64,000 nucleotides of DNA from Longimicrobiales bacterium (GCA_028823235.1 JAPKBW010000001.1:1-64000); one strand, 5' to 3'; shown: positions 36,289 through 46,787, numbered from the stretch's first letter. A program made the numbers and translations. The notes: a model not told the origin generated them from the letters alone.

Positions 36289-39200
36289 ATGAGGGGTCTC
36301 ACCCGATCTTTCGCGCCCTGCGCAATTTTTTTCGCCGGCATCCTGACCACGGTCACCCCGACAGCCGGGGCGGCCCAGGATGCAGCGACCGACCTGAGCA
36401 ACGTCTTCGACCTGGGTCGCCTAGTGGCGGACACAAACGGCGACAGCGTCCCCGACTTCGTGAACGGCTCGCTGGTACTCGGCGCGAACCCGTCCGTCGG
36501 CGAGCTCTCAGCAGCCGCTGAGGTATCGGCACGTCTCGGCTTCGAGACGATGGCGCTCGACCTTCCGATCGCTCGCGGTGCGGGTGGTCAGATTCCGATC
36601 GTTATCGGGCGTGGCGGCCTGGCCGAGTCAGGGATCTCGACGCCGGGCATCGATCCTTCCTCACTCGACTCAGGTGAGGGGGCGGTGGTGGCCCGGGAGA
36701 TCGACGGCAGGACATGGCTCTTTGTGGTCGGAGGAGACGACGACGGTCTCATCGCGGCAGCGCGCCTCTTTGCCGGGGTCCTCCCCCACACTCGAACGCT
36801 CTCGACCGCACGGCTGAACGAAGTCACGGATGACCTGTCTGAGGCGCTGCTCGCGTCGGGCATCGACGGTGCCACAATCCGCATCACGCAGGCACGCGCA
36901 CGCGCCGGATTGGACGGAATTTCACGACTCATCGTAGAGGTCGACGGAGTCGATGCCGTCGCCGCGGAAGGCGCGCTCAACTGGCTGACCACGGCAGACG
37001 GAGTCACCCCCGATCGAGAAGGCGACGACGATCCTGGGAACCCGACGCCGGAAACGGAAGCTGTCGAACCTTCGGAGAACGAGGGCACTGGTGACGATGC
37101 TGCCGACGACAGTGACGCTGCGAGCCCCCCCCTATCCTACCCGGGCCTGGCCTCCGTCGAGGTTCGTATCGCAGGGGGTGCCTCACTGCGCCTCCCCGGG
37201 CGCGCGGCGCCCGATACGCCTGGACCGATCGCCGGCCGACCGGGCAGTGGTGGGAAAGACGATCTGGATCTTTCCAACGTGTACACCGCCGACGGGCTCC
37301 TCGGCGGCAGTCCGATCCCGAACACAATCGACGCGATGATCGTCCCGGGCTCCTCAGGGACTGCCGGCCTGCCTGACCTGGGAGCACGACTCGGTCTGGA
37401 ATCCACGGGCCTCGTGGTGCCGCTCGTACAGCCCGCCGCGGACGTCACACGTCCGAGTAGCCAGCCCACCATGGTGCTCGTAGGGGTCGACAATGCGCTC
37501 ACGGACCAGCTGGCCGACACGGGTCGAGTCGATTTAGCCGCGCTTCAACCTGGTGAAGGTCTGATCGAGCTCGTGCCAAATGCGTTCGGATCGAAACCAG
37601 CTCTGGTCATCACTGGCGGAGATGTGGCCGGTGCGGAGCGAGCACTCGACCAAGTGGCCCTCACCTTCCCTCATCTTGCTGAGCGAGGGAAGGATCGACC
37701 AACCATCGATGATGTTGAGCAGGATCTCTGGCACGCTCTCTCGGGGCATTCGCCGGCCGGGCAGGCCGCGATCGGTCTGTACAAGCTCGACCGTATCCTA
37801 GAGCAGCTCTCAGGAGAGTCGATCGCTTCCGCGTCGGTCCTCATGTCCGTCGAGAAGGCCGACCCAAGGCTGGTCGACGCCATCCGCACGAGGGTGGCCG
37901 AAAGCCTCGGCGCGTCCGCGGTCGACGTTACCGTCGACGACCGGGACGTCATGAACGCGGCCACCATCTTCAATGAGTCAATCACGTTCCCTTCCGAGGT
38001 AGATCGCTTCTGGCAGGTGGTGCGTGAGCAGGTCGTCCCCTCAGCTTCCGGTGCCGTCGCCATCGAAGCCCGCGTGTCCGAGCCACCTGAGGTGCGCGCG
38101 CGACTCGCCACCGAAGCCCGGGATGAGCTGATTGCAGCCGGTGCGGACCCGGATCGTACGGAGGTCGTAGTGTTGTCGGCATTCAAGCAGGGATTCTCCT
38201 GGCTGAACGATGCGGTCCGCCCAGCAGTCGAGGACAGCGACATTGGCGAGATCCTCATCCGTTTCCGTCGAAACGACCCGCCAGAGGACTGGCCGCAGCA
38301 GGCGATCAATACACCGGTGCGCTGGCTGCACGAGATCTTTCCGATCGACGAGGTGCTCTCCCGTGATCTCGACCTGGATCTGACCCAGATCCGCTTTGAG
38401 GAGACGCTGGAGGGACCGATCTACCAGGTCGTGGTCTCCGACCCGTCGGGCCGCCGAATCCACTCGGACACCTTCGATCCGAAGTGGGTGCTGCGTCCCT
38501 ACTTCGATCGCTTCGAAGACTACGAACACGTACGCGTCACGACCGGCTGGATCACGGCGAGCGTCGGCGGCAGAACGGTGGCGGACGAGCGCATCGTGAC
38601 CGACCCCGAGGCGTTCTGGGATTACTACCAGGCGACGGTCCTTCCGGCGATGTATGACCACGTCATGGACCTGCACGAAGGACTTCCTCGCGGAGGGAGT
38701 TCAGACGCTCCGTTCTTCGGTGAGTTGATCGTCGAGCTGGAAATGAGCGAGCCTGACTTTCGGCTCGGCGTCGACAACGAGATCCATGCGCCCATGGATG
38801 CGCTGCACGAAGAGATCTACTTCGGCGCCATCGAGTTCTTCGATGTGCTCGGCCGTAACTCGAGGGGCCAAGGCATTCAGTTCGCCGGACGAATCCTTCC
38901 GGTCATGAAACCCAAGTCTGACGGGACTCCGGCCAAGGCCGAGGTCAGGGTCACGGGCTTCGCGACCTCACGACCCGCCGTCGTCGTCTCTTATGTGACA
39001 ACGGACGGAGACTCGGCCCAAATCCGACTCGACATCCCGAAGACCAGTCTCGAGCGACCATCGGCGCGGCTTGCCCGGGTGACGGCAGGTACGCCCGGGC
39101 TCTCTCACCTGGGGCTCCGGGTGCGCGTCGACACGGAACTCGACATGCGAGACAGTCTCATCACTGCTACAAACGAGCTCTCGGTGGACGAGCGAATGGT

Positions 39201-40584
39201 CTCGGCGCAGCAGGTGGTCTCCACCATGCGTGAGATAGAAACCATGCGTGCTTCCGGACTCTATCGGTCAGAGCTGGCATGGAGCGGACTCGGGTCGATG
39301 GAGGTATGGGCTGAGTGGACACACAAGCAGGATCCCGGGTCACGGAGCGTTGGTACTCTCGCAGCGAACGGCACCCCGGCTCCCCTCCCAGACTGGAGGG
39401 CGCTGCTCCCCGACGGATGGAGCTACGACGGTTCGCGTATCGTCCAGTGGGACACTCCAATCCCGCCCCCAGAAGGGCACGCCATGCTGGCGCAGATGGC
39501 CGAGGCCTTCCCCGAAGCCACAATGTACAAAGCGGGCGAGAGCTATCTCGGAAAGGACATCTGGGCCGTCGACCTCATGGCGCCGCTACAGGCCAGTCAC
39601 TGGTCCCACGTGAAGGCGTCTACCTACAAACCGACAGTGATCTATTCGGCCCGGCAGCACGCAAACGAGGTGTCGTCGACGAGTCACGTCCTGAGGCATG
39701 CCGAGCTACTCCTGACCGACCCCGATCAACGCGACAAGCTCACGGGCGTAAACGTGATCGTGCATCCGTTTACGAATCCGGACGGCGCGCAAACTGCCTA
39801 CGACCTATACCGGCTCACCCCCGACTACATCCTCCACGCCGGCTACCTCGGCTCGCTCGGCCAGGACGCAACCACGGGCGGTGGCGACGATCATCCGATC
39901 TACCCCGAGTCCACGGTTCGCGGTCGACTCTGGGAGACCTGGCTTCCGGACATCTTTCTCAACCCGCACGGATATCCTTCTCATCAGGTGGTCCAGCTGT
40001 TCTCAGAGTACACGGGCTTGGTTCGACGAGGTCGCGTAACCGAGAGGAACTGGGGGTTCAACAAAGGCTGGTTCATGCCGGGCTTCGGATACGTCGACAG
40101 CCCCGAGTACCCCCGTCACAAGGATGCCGCGTTCAAAATTCGTGACTACATCACCCGCGGAATCAACTCGAATCGTGACGTGCATGACCTGAACCAGAGG
40201 GCCTACGGACGCTACCAGCGCTACGGCGCCCAGTTCGACCCTGACGTATTCAACCTCCCGATGACCGACAGCGTCATGATCGAGATGCCTCTCAAGGGTT
40301 CCAGTGGGGCCGGTGGGGGCCGTGGGTACAACCCGCGTGTAACGATCTGGAGCGGAACGACCGAGGCCCCAGACGAGACCGCCTATGGTCCATGGATGGA
40401 ACTCATGGGCAAAGCGGGCCTCTCATGGGATCAAGCCATCACGGACTACCTGTTCGAGGGTGATCACGAGGTGAATCGATCAGGCACTCGGTTCTTCGAG
40501 GGCGTGTCACTCCGGATGAACCGACCTCGTCCGCCGGAAGAAAAACCGATGGGGGATCCACCCATCTCAGAGGGCAACCGATAA
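36289..40584 (+). CDS. Giant secreted M14 zinc carboxypeptidase
   Basis: A 1431-residue exported protein (signal peptide to GAAQD) whose C-terminal 350 residues form an M14 carboxypeptidase domain: ARQHANEVSS with zinc ligands His1124 and Glu1127, HPFTNPDGA, and a His in LNPHGYPSH (His1227). M14 domains are about 300 residues, so over 1000 residues are extra. The N-terminal part contains two related modules, each starting DLSNV (residues 35 and 327) and separated by an acidic Pro-rich linker (about 245-285). The middle is alpha/beta and not recognised. The protein probably degrades peptides at the cell surface. Confidence 0.82.
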   Translation: MRGLTRSFAPCAIFFAGILTTVTPTAGAAQDAATDLSNVFDLGRLVADTNGDSVPDFVNGSLVLGANPSVGELSAAAEVSARLGFETMALDLPIARGAGGQIPIVIGRGGLAESGISTPGIDPSSLDSGEGAVVAREIDGRTWLFVVGGDDDGLIAAARLFAGVLPHTRTLSTARLNEVTDDLSEALLASGIDGATIRITQARARAGLDGISRLIVEVDGVDAVAAEGALNWLTTADGVTPDREGDDDPGNPTPETEAVEPSENEGTGDDAADDSDAASPPLSYPGLASVEVRIAGGASLRLPGRAAPDTPGPIAGRPGSGGKDDLDLSNVYTADGLLGGSPIPNTIDAMIVPGSSGTAGLPDLGARLGLESTGLVVPLVQPAADVTRPSSQPTMVLVGVDNALTDQLADTGRVDLAALQPGEGLIELVPNAFGSKPALVITGGDVAGAERALDQVALTFPHLAERGKDRPTIDDVEQDLWHALSGHSPAGQAAIGLYKLDRILEQLSGESIASASVLMSVEKADPRLVDAIRTRVAESLGASAVDVTVDDRDVMNAATIFNESITFPSEVDRFWQVVREQVVPSASGAVAIEARVSEPPEVRARLATEARDELIAAGADPDRTEVVVLSAFKQGFSWLNDAVRPAVEDSDIGEILIRFRRNDPPEDWPQQAINTPVRWLHEIFPIDEVLSRDLDLDLTQIRFEETLEGPIYQVVVSDPSGRRIHSDTFDPKWVLRPYFDRFEDYEHVRVTTGWITASVGGRTVADERIVTDPEAFWDYYQATVLPAMYDHVMDLHEGLPRGGSSDAPFFGELIVELEMSEPDFRLGVDNEIHAPMDALHEEIYFGAIEFFDVLGRNSRGQGIQFAGRILPVMKPKSDGTPAKAEVRVTGFATSRPAVVVSYVTTDGDSAQIRLDIPKTSLERPSARLARVTAGTPGLSHLGLRVRVDTELDMRDSLITATNELSVDERMVSAQQVVSTMREIETMRASGLYRSELAWSGLGSMEVWAEWTHKQDPGSRSVGTLAANGTPAPLPDWRALLPDGWSYDGSRIVQWDTPIPPPEGHAMLAQMAEAFPEATMYKAGESYLGKDIWAVDLMAPLQASHWSHVKASTYKPTVIYSARQHANEVSSTSHVLRHAELLLTDPDQRDKLTGVNVIVHPFTNPDGAQTAYDLYRLTPDYILHAGYLGSLGQDATTGGGDDHPIYPESTVRGRLWETWLPDIFLNPHGYPSHQVVQLFSEYTGLVRRGRVTERNWGFNKGWFMPGFGYVDSPEYPRHKDAAFKIRDYITRGINSNRDVHDLNQRAYGRYQRYGAQFDPDVFNLPMTDSVMIEMPLKGSSGAGGGRGYNPRVTIWSGTTEAPDETAYGPWMELMGKAGLSWDQAITDYLFEGDHEVNRSGTRFFEGVSLRMNRPRPPEEKPMGDPPISEGNR

Positions 40585-40676
40585 TTGTGCCAACTCGGAC
40601 CGCGCACACAGGGGTCTGGGTCAGTACCTTTAGCGCTCACACCTTTCCGGTCGACTCCAAACCCTCCCCGATCGAT

Positions 40677-41120
40677 ATGAAGAATGCGCTCCTGACCCTG
40701 ATGGTCCCGTTCACTCTCGCGGCTTGTGGCGGAACGGACTCACAGGCTGACTCTGCTCCGGCTGCAGATCTTGATGCCGGCACGGTGACCATCATTACTC
40801 CGATGAACGGAGCCCTCATCAACGGCACCGACATCAGCGTAACGCTGGCATCAACCGTTTCGATTCTTCCTGCTGGCGACCTGACTGAGGGGAGTGGCCA
40901 CCACCACCTCTACCTCAACGCAGAGCTCGCACCCGCCGATCAGCCTGTGCCTTCGGTGCCGGGAAGCATCATCCACATGGGTGACGCCTCGACCGCCTAC
41001 GTGTTCGAAGACGTCCCAGCAGGTGAATACACCCTGATCGCGGTAGTCGCGGACGGTGTACACGTTCCGTTGCAGCCATGGGTGGTTGACACCGTCCGGT
41101 TTACGGTCGCGAACCAGTAG
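40677..41120 (+). CDS. DUF4399-type lipoprotein
   Basis: This 147-residue lipoprotein has the lipobox LAACG (Cys17). The mature domain has the DUF4399 pattern: ITPMNGALING, GHHHLYLNAE, and the closing PAGEYTLIAVVADGVHVPL. Its function is unknown; the HHH stretch suggests a metal site. The start MKNALL is chosen because the lipoprotein signal begins there, whereas the 30-residue upstream extension looks non-coding. It follows the M14 gene by about 90 nt. Confidence 0.82.
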   Translation: MKNALLTLMVPFTLAACGGTDSQADSAPAADLDAGTVTIITPMNGALINGTDISVTLASTVSILPAGDLTEGSGHHHLYLNAELAPADQPVPSVPGSIIHMGDASTAYVFEDVPAGEYTLIAVVADGVHVPLQPWVVDTVRFTVANQ

Positions 41121-41147
41121 GCCGAAGACCCTCGCCCCCAGGGGCGA

Positions 41148-41320
41148 CTACAGCCGCCTGAACGACCCCGTCGTTTCGATGACGACCCGAAAGCCATCAA
41201 CCTTGTCCGGGACCTTGGCAGCCACCGCTTTGTCGCTCGCATAAACCAGAAGGCGCGGCGAACCATTCCTCTGCCGATGGCGGCCCCCAAAATACCCGCT
41301 CGTCCAAGGACTTTCGCCTG
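41148..41320 (-). pseudogene. C-terminal remnant of a frameshifted gene
   Basis: In the gap between the DUF4399 and metalloprotease genes, the minus strand encodes AKVLGRAGILGAAIGR and then, one frame over, NGSPRLLVYASDK, AAKVPDKVDGFRVVIETTG and SFRRL up to a TAG at 41148. Together these look like the end of a compact alpha/beta protein of the VVGVGIG...VPxxVDGxPVxxxxTG kind, broken by a frameshift and lacking an intact 5' part. Third-position GC is high in both pieces. I infer a decayed gene; the family name is not certain. Confidence 0.45.
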
Positions 41321-41466
41321 GACGAAGCGGCGTTGAAAACGGGCGAAGCTCCGACCAACTCTGTGGAAGTCGCCAATCTGACCGTTACACGCCAAGTTGG
41401 CCTCTTCCCACCGATTCACCCGTCCGCCTCTTAGAGTCGGACCCCGCTTCGATCCAGGAGGCCTCC

Positions 41467-44037
41467 ATGGCCCGCACCGACCTCTGGCGCCTGTTCAATA
41501 CTTCACTGATTCTCGCCTTTACGACCGCCATCTTCACGGTGCCGGTTCTGGCGCAGCGTGCCGGAGGGGCCGGGCAGGCAGGCCCGCTCCCATCCATCGC
41601 CGAGAAGACTGAGGGCATGGAGCAGATGGAAGGGTTCCTCCCACTGTACTGGGACACATCCCTCGGTCAGCTCTGGATGGAGATCCCACAGCTCGATACC
41701 GAAATGGTCCACTTCATGGGCTACGGCGCTGGACTCGGATCGAACGACCTAGGGCTCGATCGAGGCGCCCTCAGGGGTTCGCGTATCGTGAAGTTCGAGC
41801 GCATCGGTCGAAAGGTCATGATGGTTCAGCCGAACTACCGTTTTAGGGCAACTTCGGACAATCCAGATGAGGTCCGGGCGGTCCAAGATGCCTTCGCCCG
41901 CTCGATTCTCTGGGGCTTCACCGCCGAGGCGGAAACCGACGGACGGGTCCTGGTCGACCTGACGGATTTCCTTCTCAGAGATGCGGTCAATTCCGCTGGC
42001 AGGATGAGCCCGGGAACGTACCGACTCGACACCAGTCGAAGCTCTGTCTATCTCGACTACACAAACGCCTTCCCCACCAACACCGAGATGGAAGTCGAGC
42101 TCACCTTCGTCCAACAGGGCGGCGGCGGTCGCGGTTTCGGCCGCGGCGGCGGCGGAATCCAGGGTGTTGGACAGGTCGCGGCCACGGGTGAGGCCGCAAG
42201 CATCCGCCTGCATCATTCTTTCCTTGAGCTGCCCGACGACAACTATGAGCCTCGGACGTTCGATCCGAGGGCGGGCTACGGCGCAAGCACCTTCCAAGAC
42301 TACGCCACCCCGCTCGGTGAGGACATGACACAGCGTTTCATCCGACGCCACCGGCTCGAGAAGCGTGATCCGAATGCGGCGGTGAGCGACCCGGTCGAGC
42401 CGATCATGTACTACCTCGACCCGGGGACACCGGAGCCGGTCCGTTCTGCGCTTCTCGACGGGGCCCGCTGGTGGAATCAGGCCTTCGAAGCAGCCGGCTT
42501 TCGTGACGCCTTCCGGGTCGTGATGCGCCCCGACTCCATCAGCTCGCTCGATGCACGCTACAACGTGATCAACTGGGTGCACCGCTCAACACGCGGTTGG
42601 AGCACGGGAGGCTCTGTGTCGGACCCGAGGACCGGAGAGATTCTCAAGGGTGTGGTGACCCTCGGGTCACTCCGAATCCGCCAAGACTACATGATCGCGG
42701 AAGGGCTACTCTCGCCCTACGCCACCGGAGACGAGGCTCCGCCGGAGCTTGAGGCGTGGGCTGTGGCGCGCATTCGTCAGCTTGCGGCGCATGAGGTCGG
42801 CCACACGATCGGGCTCGGTCACAACTACTACAACAGTACGGCCGGCCGTATCTCGGTCATGGACTACCCGCACCCGCTGGTCGAGCTGAACGGGAACGGG
42901 ACGCTCGACTACTCCGAGGTGTACGACACGGACATCGGCGAGTGGGATATCGCAGCCATCGCGTACGGATACCAGGACTATGCAGACGGGGCCGACGAGA
43001 ATGTGGAACTCCGAAGAATCATCGACGACGCCTGGGACGACGACGTGCGCTACATGTCGGGTCAGGATGTCGCGACTACGCCTCAGGCCGACCAATGGGC
43101 GAACGGCAACGACATGGCGGAGGAGCTCGAACGGATGATGGACGTCCGCGCCGCCGCGCTCGATCGCTTTGGTGAGGCAGCGATCCGGAACGGTCGTCCG
43201 ATGGCAACCATCGAGGAGGCCCTCGTTCCGCTGTACATGCATCACAGGTACCAGACAGAATCAACGGCTACGGCGATCGGCGGTGTCGCGTACACGTACG
43301 CAATGCGTGGCGATGGCCTGACACCGGTCTGGCGCGTGTCCGCGGATCAGCAGAACCGATCGCTTGACGCGTTGATCAGGACCATCTCGCCCTCTGAGCT
43401 CACGCTTCCAGAGTCGGTGGTCAACGCCATCCCGCCCCGCCCACCGGGATTCGGCCGCACACGAGAGTTGTTTCCCCGTTATACGGGGTCCGCATTTGAC
43501 GCAGTCACTCCTTCGGTCGTGGCGGCGAGCCTCACGGTGAACTCTCTCCTCACATCCGATCGCGCGGCACGAATGGTCGAGCAAAACATGTTCGACTCCG
43601 ACCTCCCGGGTCTCGATGACGTCCTCGAGCGGCTCGTCGCAGGTTCCTTTGGTGCCAGCGCGAACGGTGCCTATGAGCAGGAAGTGAAACGGGCGGTCGA
43701 GGGAGTAGTAGCCGACCGGATCGAGTGGCTCGCGGCGAATGCTTCGATGCCGGCAGTTCGAGCCATTTCAACCGCGACGCTTCAGTCCATCCAGGCGAAC
43801 CTGGTGGCGTCGCCCGATTCACCGCACGCCGCTCTGATCGCGATGGACATCCAGCGCTTCCTGGATCGGCCAGCAGAAGCTTCGACAATCCCGGGCGCGG
43901 TCGCTGCGCCTCCAGGCGCCCCGATCGGTCAGCCGGCCATGGACTGGATTGGGAACCTCGGTATCGGGCAGCCGGCCATGGAGTGGCTGAGTCTGTCCGA
44001 GGCATGGTGCAGTTCCGAGGATCACTGGCACGAGTAA
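41467..44037 (+). CDS. Secreted DUF5117/DUF4953 zinc metalloprotease
   Basis: An 856-residue secreted metzincin with zinc motif HEVGHTIGLGH at 442-452. The architecture is that of proteins annotated with DUF5117 (N-terminal, SLGQLWMEIPQLDTEMVHFM onward) and DUF4953 (catalytic and C-terminal). A Gly/Arg-rich loop (GGGGRGFGRGGGG) interrupts the N-terminal domain. The last 30 residues contain a small duplication (IGQPAMDW, IGQPAMEW). The start is supported by AGGAGG five bases upstream. Relatives are common in Bacteroidota and Gemmatimonadota, and their substrates are not known to me. Confidence 0.88.
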   Translation: MARTDLWRLFNTSLILAFTTAIFTVPVLAQRAGGAGQAGPLPSIAEKTEGMEQMEGFLPLYWDTSLGQLWMEIPQLDTEMVHFMGYGAGLGSNDLGLDRGALRGSRIVKFERIGRKVMMVQPNYRFRATSDNPDEVRAVQDAFARSILWGFTAEAETDGRVLVDLTDFLLRDAVNSAGRMSPGTYRLDTSRSSVYLDYTNAFPTNTEMEVELTFVQQGGGGRGFGRGGGGIQGVGQVAATGEAASIRLHHSFLELPDDNYEPRTFDPRAGYGASTFQDYATPLGEDMTQRFIRRHRLEKRDPNAAVSDPVEPIMYYLDPGTPEPVRSALLDGARWWNQAFEAAGFRDAFRVVMRPDSISSLDARYNVINWVHRSTRGWSTGGSVSDPRTGEILKGVVTLGSLRIRQDYMIAEGLLSPYATGDEAPPELEAWAVARIRQLAAHEVGHTIGLGHNYYNSTAGRISVMDYPHPLVELNGNGTLDYSEVYDTDIGEWDIAAIAYGYQDYADGADENVELRRIIDDAWDDDVRYMSGQDVATTPQADQWANGNDMAEELERMMDVRAAALDRFGEAAIRNGRPMATIEEALVPLYMHHRYQTESTATAIGGVAYTYAMRGDGLTPVWRVSADQQNRSLDALIRTISPSELTLPESVVNAIPPRPPGFGRTRELFPRYTGSAFDAVTPSVVAASLTVNSLLTSDRAARMVEQNMFDSDLPGLDDVLERLVAGSFGASANGAYEQEVKRAVEGVVADRIEWLAANASMPAVRAISTATLQSIQANLVASPDSPHAALIAMDIQRFLDRPAEASTIPGAVAAPPGAPIGQPAMDWIGNLGIGQPAMEWLSLSEAWCSSEDHWHE

Positions 44038-44339
44038 GTCAATCTTCCAAGTCATTGGCATTCCACACCTTATGGCTATCGCGGGGAACGACCTACATGC
44101 GCGCGCGTCGGACGCCGGGGTACTGAGCTGGCTCCGGCCAGACCTGCGAGGGCCCGAAGGGTTAGAAACACCGCATCTTCGCCCCGAATGATTGTGCTAT
44201 TCGGTATGGCACACAGCGAAATCGGTCCTTATTCTTTCAGTACGGTCTCGCGTGACCGCAGCGCTCAGCCTTTTTGTGGCTATGCGTGTCATGCTAGTAA
44301 CCGAAAAAATCTGACTCCAAGTAGTTGCCTGAGGCTGGA
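44038..44339. other. Gap with no gene seen
   Basis: These 302 bases read poorly in all frames and are less GC-rich than their neighbours. They probably hold the promoter of the DUF1592-DUF1552-ankyrin operon; no clear -35/-10 pair, operator or terminator is seen. Confidence 0.4.
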
Positions 44340-46787
44340 ATGAACGCATCAACGTCCGCAATGCTCATCGCAGGGTTGCTCCTCCTCGGGCTCACCGGAG
44401 ATACCGGCTCCCATCAGGCCGACCCCGTCTTCGCTTCGCACGGCGCAGCTCCTGTTGACCTGCTGGAGATGAACTCCAACGAGGTCATCGAAGAGTATTG
44501 CACCCGGTGCCACAGTGAGCAGAGACAGCGCGGCGGCCTCGTTCTCGAAGGCTTCGACGTCGACGCCGCCACGGACCACGCGGACATCGCCGAACGGATG
44601 ATCAAGAAGCTTCGCGCGGGAATGATGCCGCCCTCTGGTGCACGTCGCCCGGAGGAGAAAGTCCTCGCCGACCTCGCCTTAGAACTGGAGACGAAACTCG
44701 ACAAAGCTTGGGAGAAGAATCCCGAACCGGGTACACGCGTCTTCCAACGTCTGAATCAGGCCGAATATGGTGCCGCTGTTGAGCATTTACTCGGCATTAG
44801 AGTAGACGTCTCGAGCTTCCTCCCACTCGACACAAAGAGCGCCAACTTCGACAACATCGCCGACGTCCAGATGCCTTCGACCACCGTCGTCGAAGGCTAT
44901 CTCCGGGCAGCCGGCCAGATCAGTCGCCTCGCACTTGGGGACCCCGAGGCTGAGATCGGGAACACGATCTACCGCATGCCTCGGGTGGCTTCACAGAAAG
45001 AGCAGACTGAAGGTGCACCGTTTGGCACCCGAGGCGGCCTTTCCGTAGTGCACAACTTCCCGGCGGACGGGAAGTACGTGTTCCACATCATGCCGTACGA
45101 TGCGGTCGAGGGAGAAGTCTTCGGACGGACCTACGGAACCGAGCAGATCGAAGTCTCCGTTGATGGCGAGCGGGTCGCGATCATGGAGATTGATCGCTGG
45201 ATGCACTTTTCCGAGCCGTCCGGCCTCAACATGCGGACCGATTCAATCCAGGTGCCGGCAGGACCCCACCGGGTCACAGCAGCCTTCATTCGCCAGTTCG
45301 AAGGCGACGTCGACGACCTGATCCGCCCCATCGACCACACCTTGGCCGACGGCCAAATCGGCATCGGATATGGTGTAACGACCCAACAGCACCTGCAAAG
45401 GATGACGGTGCTGGGGCCGTTCGAGGTGACCGGCGTCTCCGACACCCCGACCCGCAGCCGCGTCTTCACCTGCCGCCCGACCTCACTCGATGAGGAGCGG
45501 CCCTGCGCCGAAAGCATCGTTCGCGCCCTCGCCGAACGAGCCTACCGCCGTGATGTGAATCAAGACGACCTCGTTGGCTTAATGCAGTTTTACGACCAAG
45601 GATCTGAGAAGCGCGGCTTCGAAGGCGGTATCCGTCTCGCCCTTCAGGCAGTCCTTGCAAGCCCGCACTTCATCTTCCGGATGGAAGAGGCTCCCAAGGG
45701 CGTCGAACCTGGTGAGATATACGAGATCGCGGATACGGACTTGGCCTCCCGTCTGTCGTTCTTCCTCTGGGGTTCGCCGCCGGACGAGAAGCTCGTGGAG
45801 CTAGCCGAGAAGGGCGATCTGTCAAAGGATCGCGTACTCGAGGAGCAGGTGCGCCGGATGCTCGCCGACCCGAAGGCTGCGGCACTCGCGACTCGCTTCG
45901 GTTCGCAGTGGCTGCGCCTGCAGGACCTCGACAAGATCCGACCAGATGCTCTGAGTTATCCCTATTTCGACCAGACGCTCGCGGACGCGATGCATCGCGA
46001 GACCGAACTTCTTTTCGACTTCATCCGGACCGATGACCGGCCGATCACCGACCTGCTTACTGCTGATTACACGTTCGTAAACGAGCGCCTCGCCCGGCAC
46101 TACGGGATTCCCGGAGTCCTCGGCACAGACTTCCAGAGAGTGCAGTATCCCGACGCGTCGCGTCGCGGACTGCTCGGGCACGGCAGCATTCTGACTCTCA
46201 CCTCACACGCGAACCGCACCTCTCCGGTGCTCCGTGGAAAGTGGGTGATGGAAGTTCTACTCGGGTCTCCCCCGCCCCCGCCGCCACCGAACGTACCCGC
46301 ACTTGAAGAGACAGAAGGAGCCGAGGACGGCCGTTTCCTCACGGTGCGTGAGCGTATGGAACAGCACAGGGCAAATCCTGCCTGCAGTTCCTGCCACAAC
46401 GTAATCGACCCCATCGGTCTCGCGTTCGAGAATTTCGACGTGACGGGTGCGTGGCGCGCACGTGACGGCGGCAACTTGGTAGACCCGAACAGTGAGCTCT
46501 ATGACGGATCGCCAATCAGCGGAGTCGCTGACCTTCGGGACGCCATCATGAGCCGCCCCGAGGTCTTCTATCGGATCTTTACCGAGAACCTGATGGCCTA
46601 CGGACTTGGTCGACGGGTTGAGTACTACGACATGCCGGCTATCCGTGCGATCACAGGAGACGCCAGAAAGAATGAATACCGGCTTTCATCTTTTGTGATC
46701 GGCATCGTCAATGCACCGGCATTCCGTAGCTCCCGAGCTGCACAGCCGATGGCCGTGCAGCCAGTCACAGATTCGGGCACCAACTGA
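44340..46787 (+). CDS. DUF1592-family cytochrome-domain protein
   Basis: An 815-residue exported protein of the planctomycete-type cytochrome group (DUF1587, DUF1592, DUF1588 and DUF1585 domains). An N-terminal heme c motif CTRCH (54-58) is followed by the DUF1587 phrase FQRLNQAEYGAAVEHLLG, a carbohydrate-binding-like beta domain, DUF1592 (YEIADTDLASRLSFFLWGSP) and a Pro-run near residue 645. A second heme motif CSSCH (682-686) lies in the C-terminal domain. The ATG at 44340 with GAGGCTGGA upstream is preferred to a TTG five codons earlier. It is always near DUF1552 partners in my experience; its substrate is unknown. Confidence 0.88.
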   Translation: MNASTSAMLIAGLLLLGLTGDTGSHQADPVFASHGAAPVDLLEMNSNEVIEEYCTRCHSEQRQRGGLVLEGFDVDAATDHADIAERMIKKLRAGMMPPSGARRPEEKVLADLALELETKLDKAWEKNPEPGTRVFQRLNQAEYGAAVEHLLGIRVDVSSFLPLDTKSANFDNIADVQMPSTTVVEGYLRAAGQISRLALGDPEAEIGNTIYRMPRVASQKEQTEGAPFGTRGGLSVVHNFPADGKYVFHIMPYDAVEGEVFGRTYGTEQIEVSVDGERVAIMEIDRWMHFSEPSGLNMRTDSIQVPAGPHRVTAAFIRQFEGDVDDLIRPIDHTLADGQIGIGYGVTTQQHLQRMTVLGPFEVTGVSDTPTRSRVFTCRPTSLDEERPCAESIVRALAERAYRRDVNQDDLVGLMQFYDQGSEKRGFEGGIRLALQAVLASPHFIFRMEEAPKGVEPGEIYEIADTDLASRLSFFLWGSPPDEKLVELAEKGDLSKDRVLEEQVRRMLADPKAAALATRFGSQWLRLQDLDKIRPDALSYPYFDQTLADAMHRETELLFDFIRTDDRPITDLLTADYTFVNERLARHYGIPGVLGTDFQRVQYPDASRRGLLGHGSILTLTSHANRTSPVLRGKWVMEVLLGSPPPPPPPNVPALEETEGAEDGRFLTVRERMEQHRANPACSSCHNVIDPIGLAFENFDVTGAWRARDGGNLVDPNSELYDGSPISGVADLRDAIMSRPEVFYRIFTENLMAYGLGRRVEYYDMPAIRAITGDARKNEYRLSSFVIGIVNAPAFRSSRAAQPMAVQPVTDSGTN

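Noticed and set aside
41132-41147. Small hairpin after the DUF4399 gene
   Set aside because: Only about 6 bp of stem with no following T-run, so it is not a convincing terminator.
40997-41419. 140-codon minus-strand open frame over the DUF4399 3' end
   Set aside because: The frame is a composite: only its short middle part matches the gene remnant described at 41148-41320, and the rest is antisense to a real gene.
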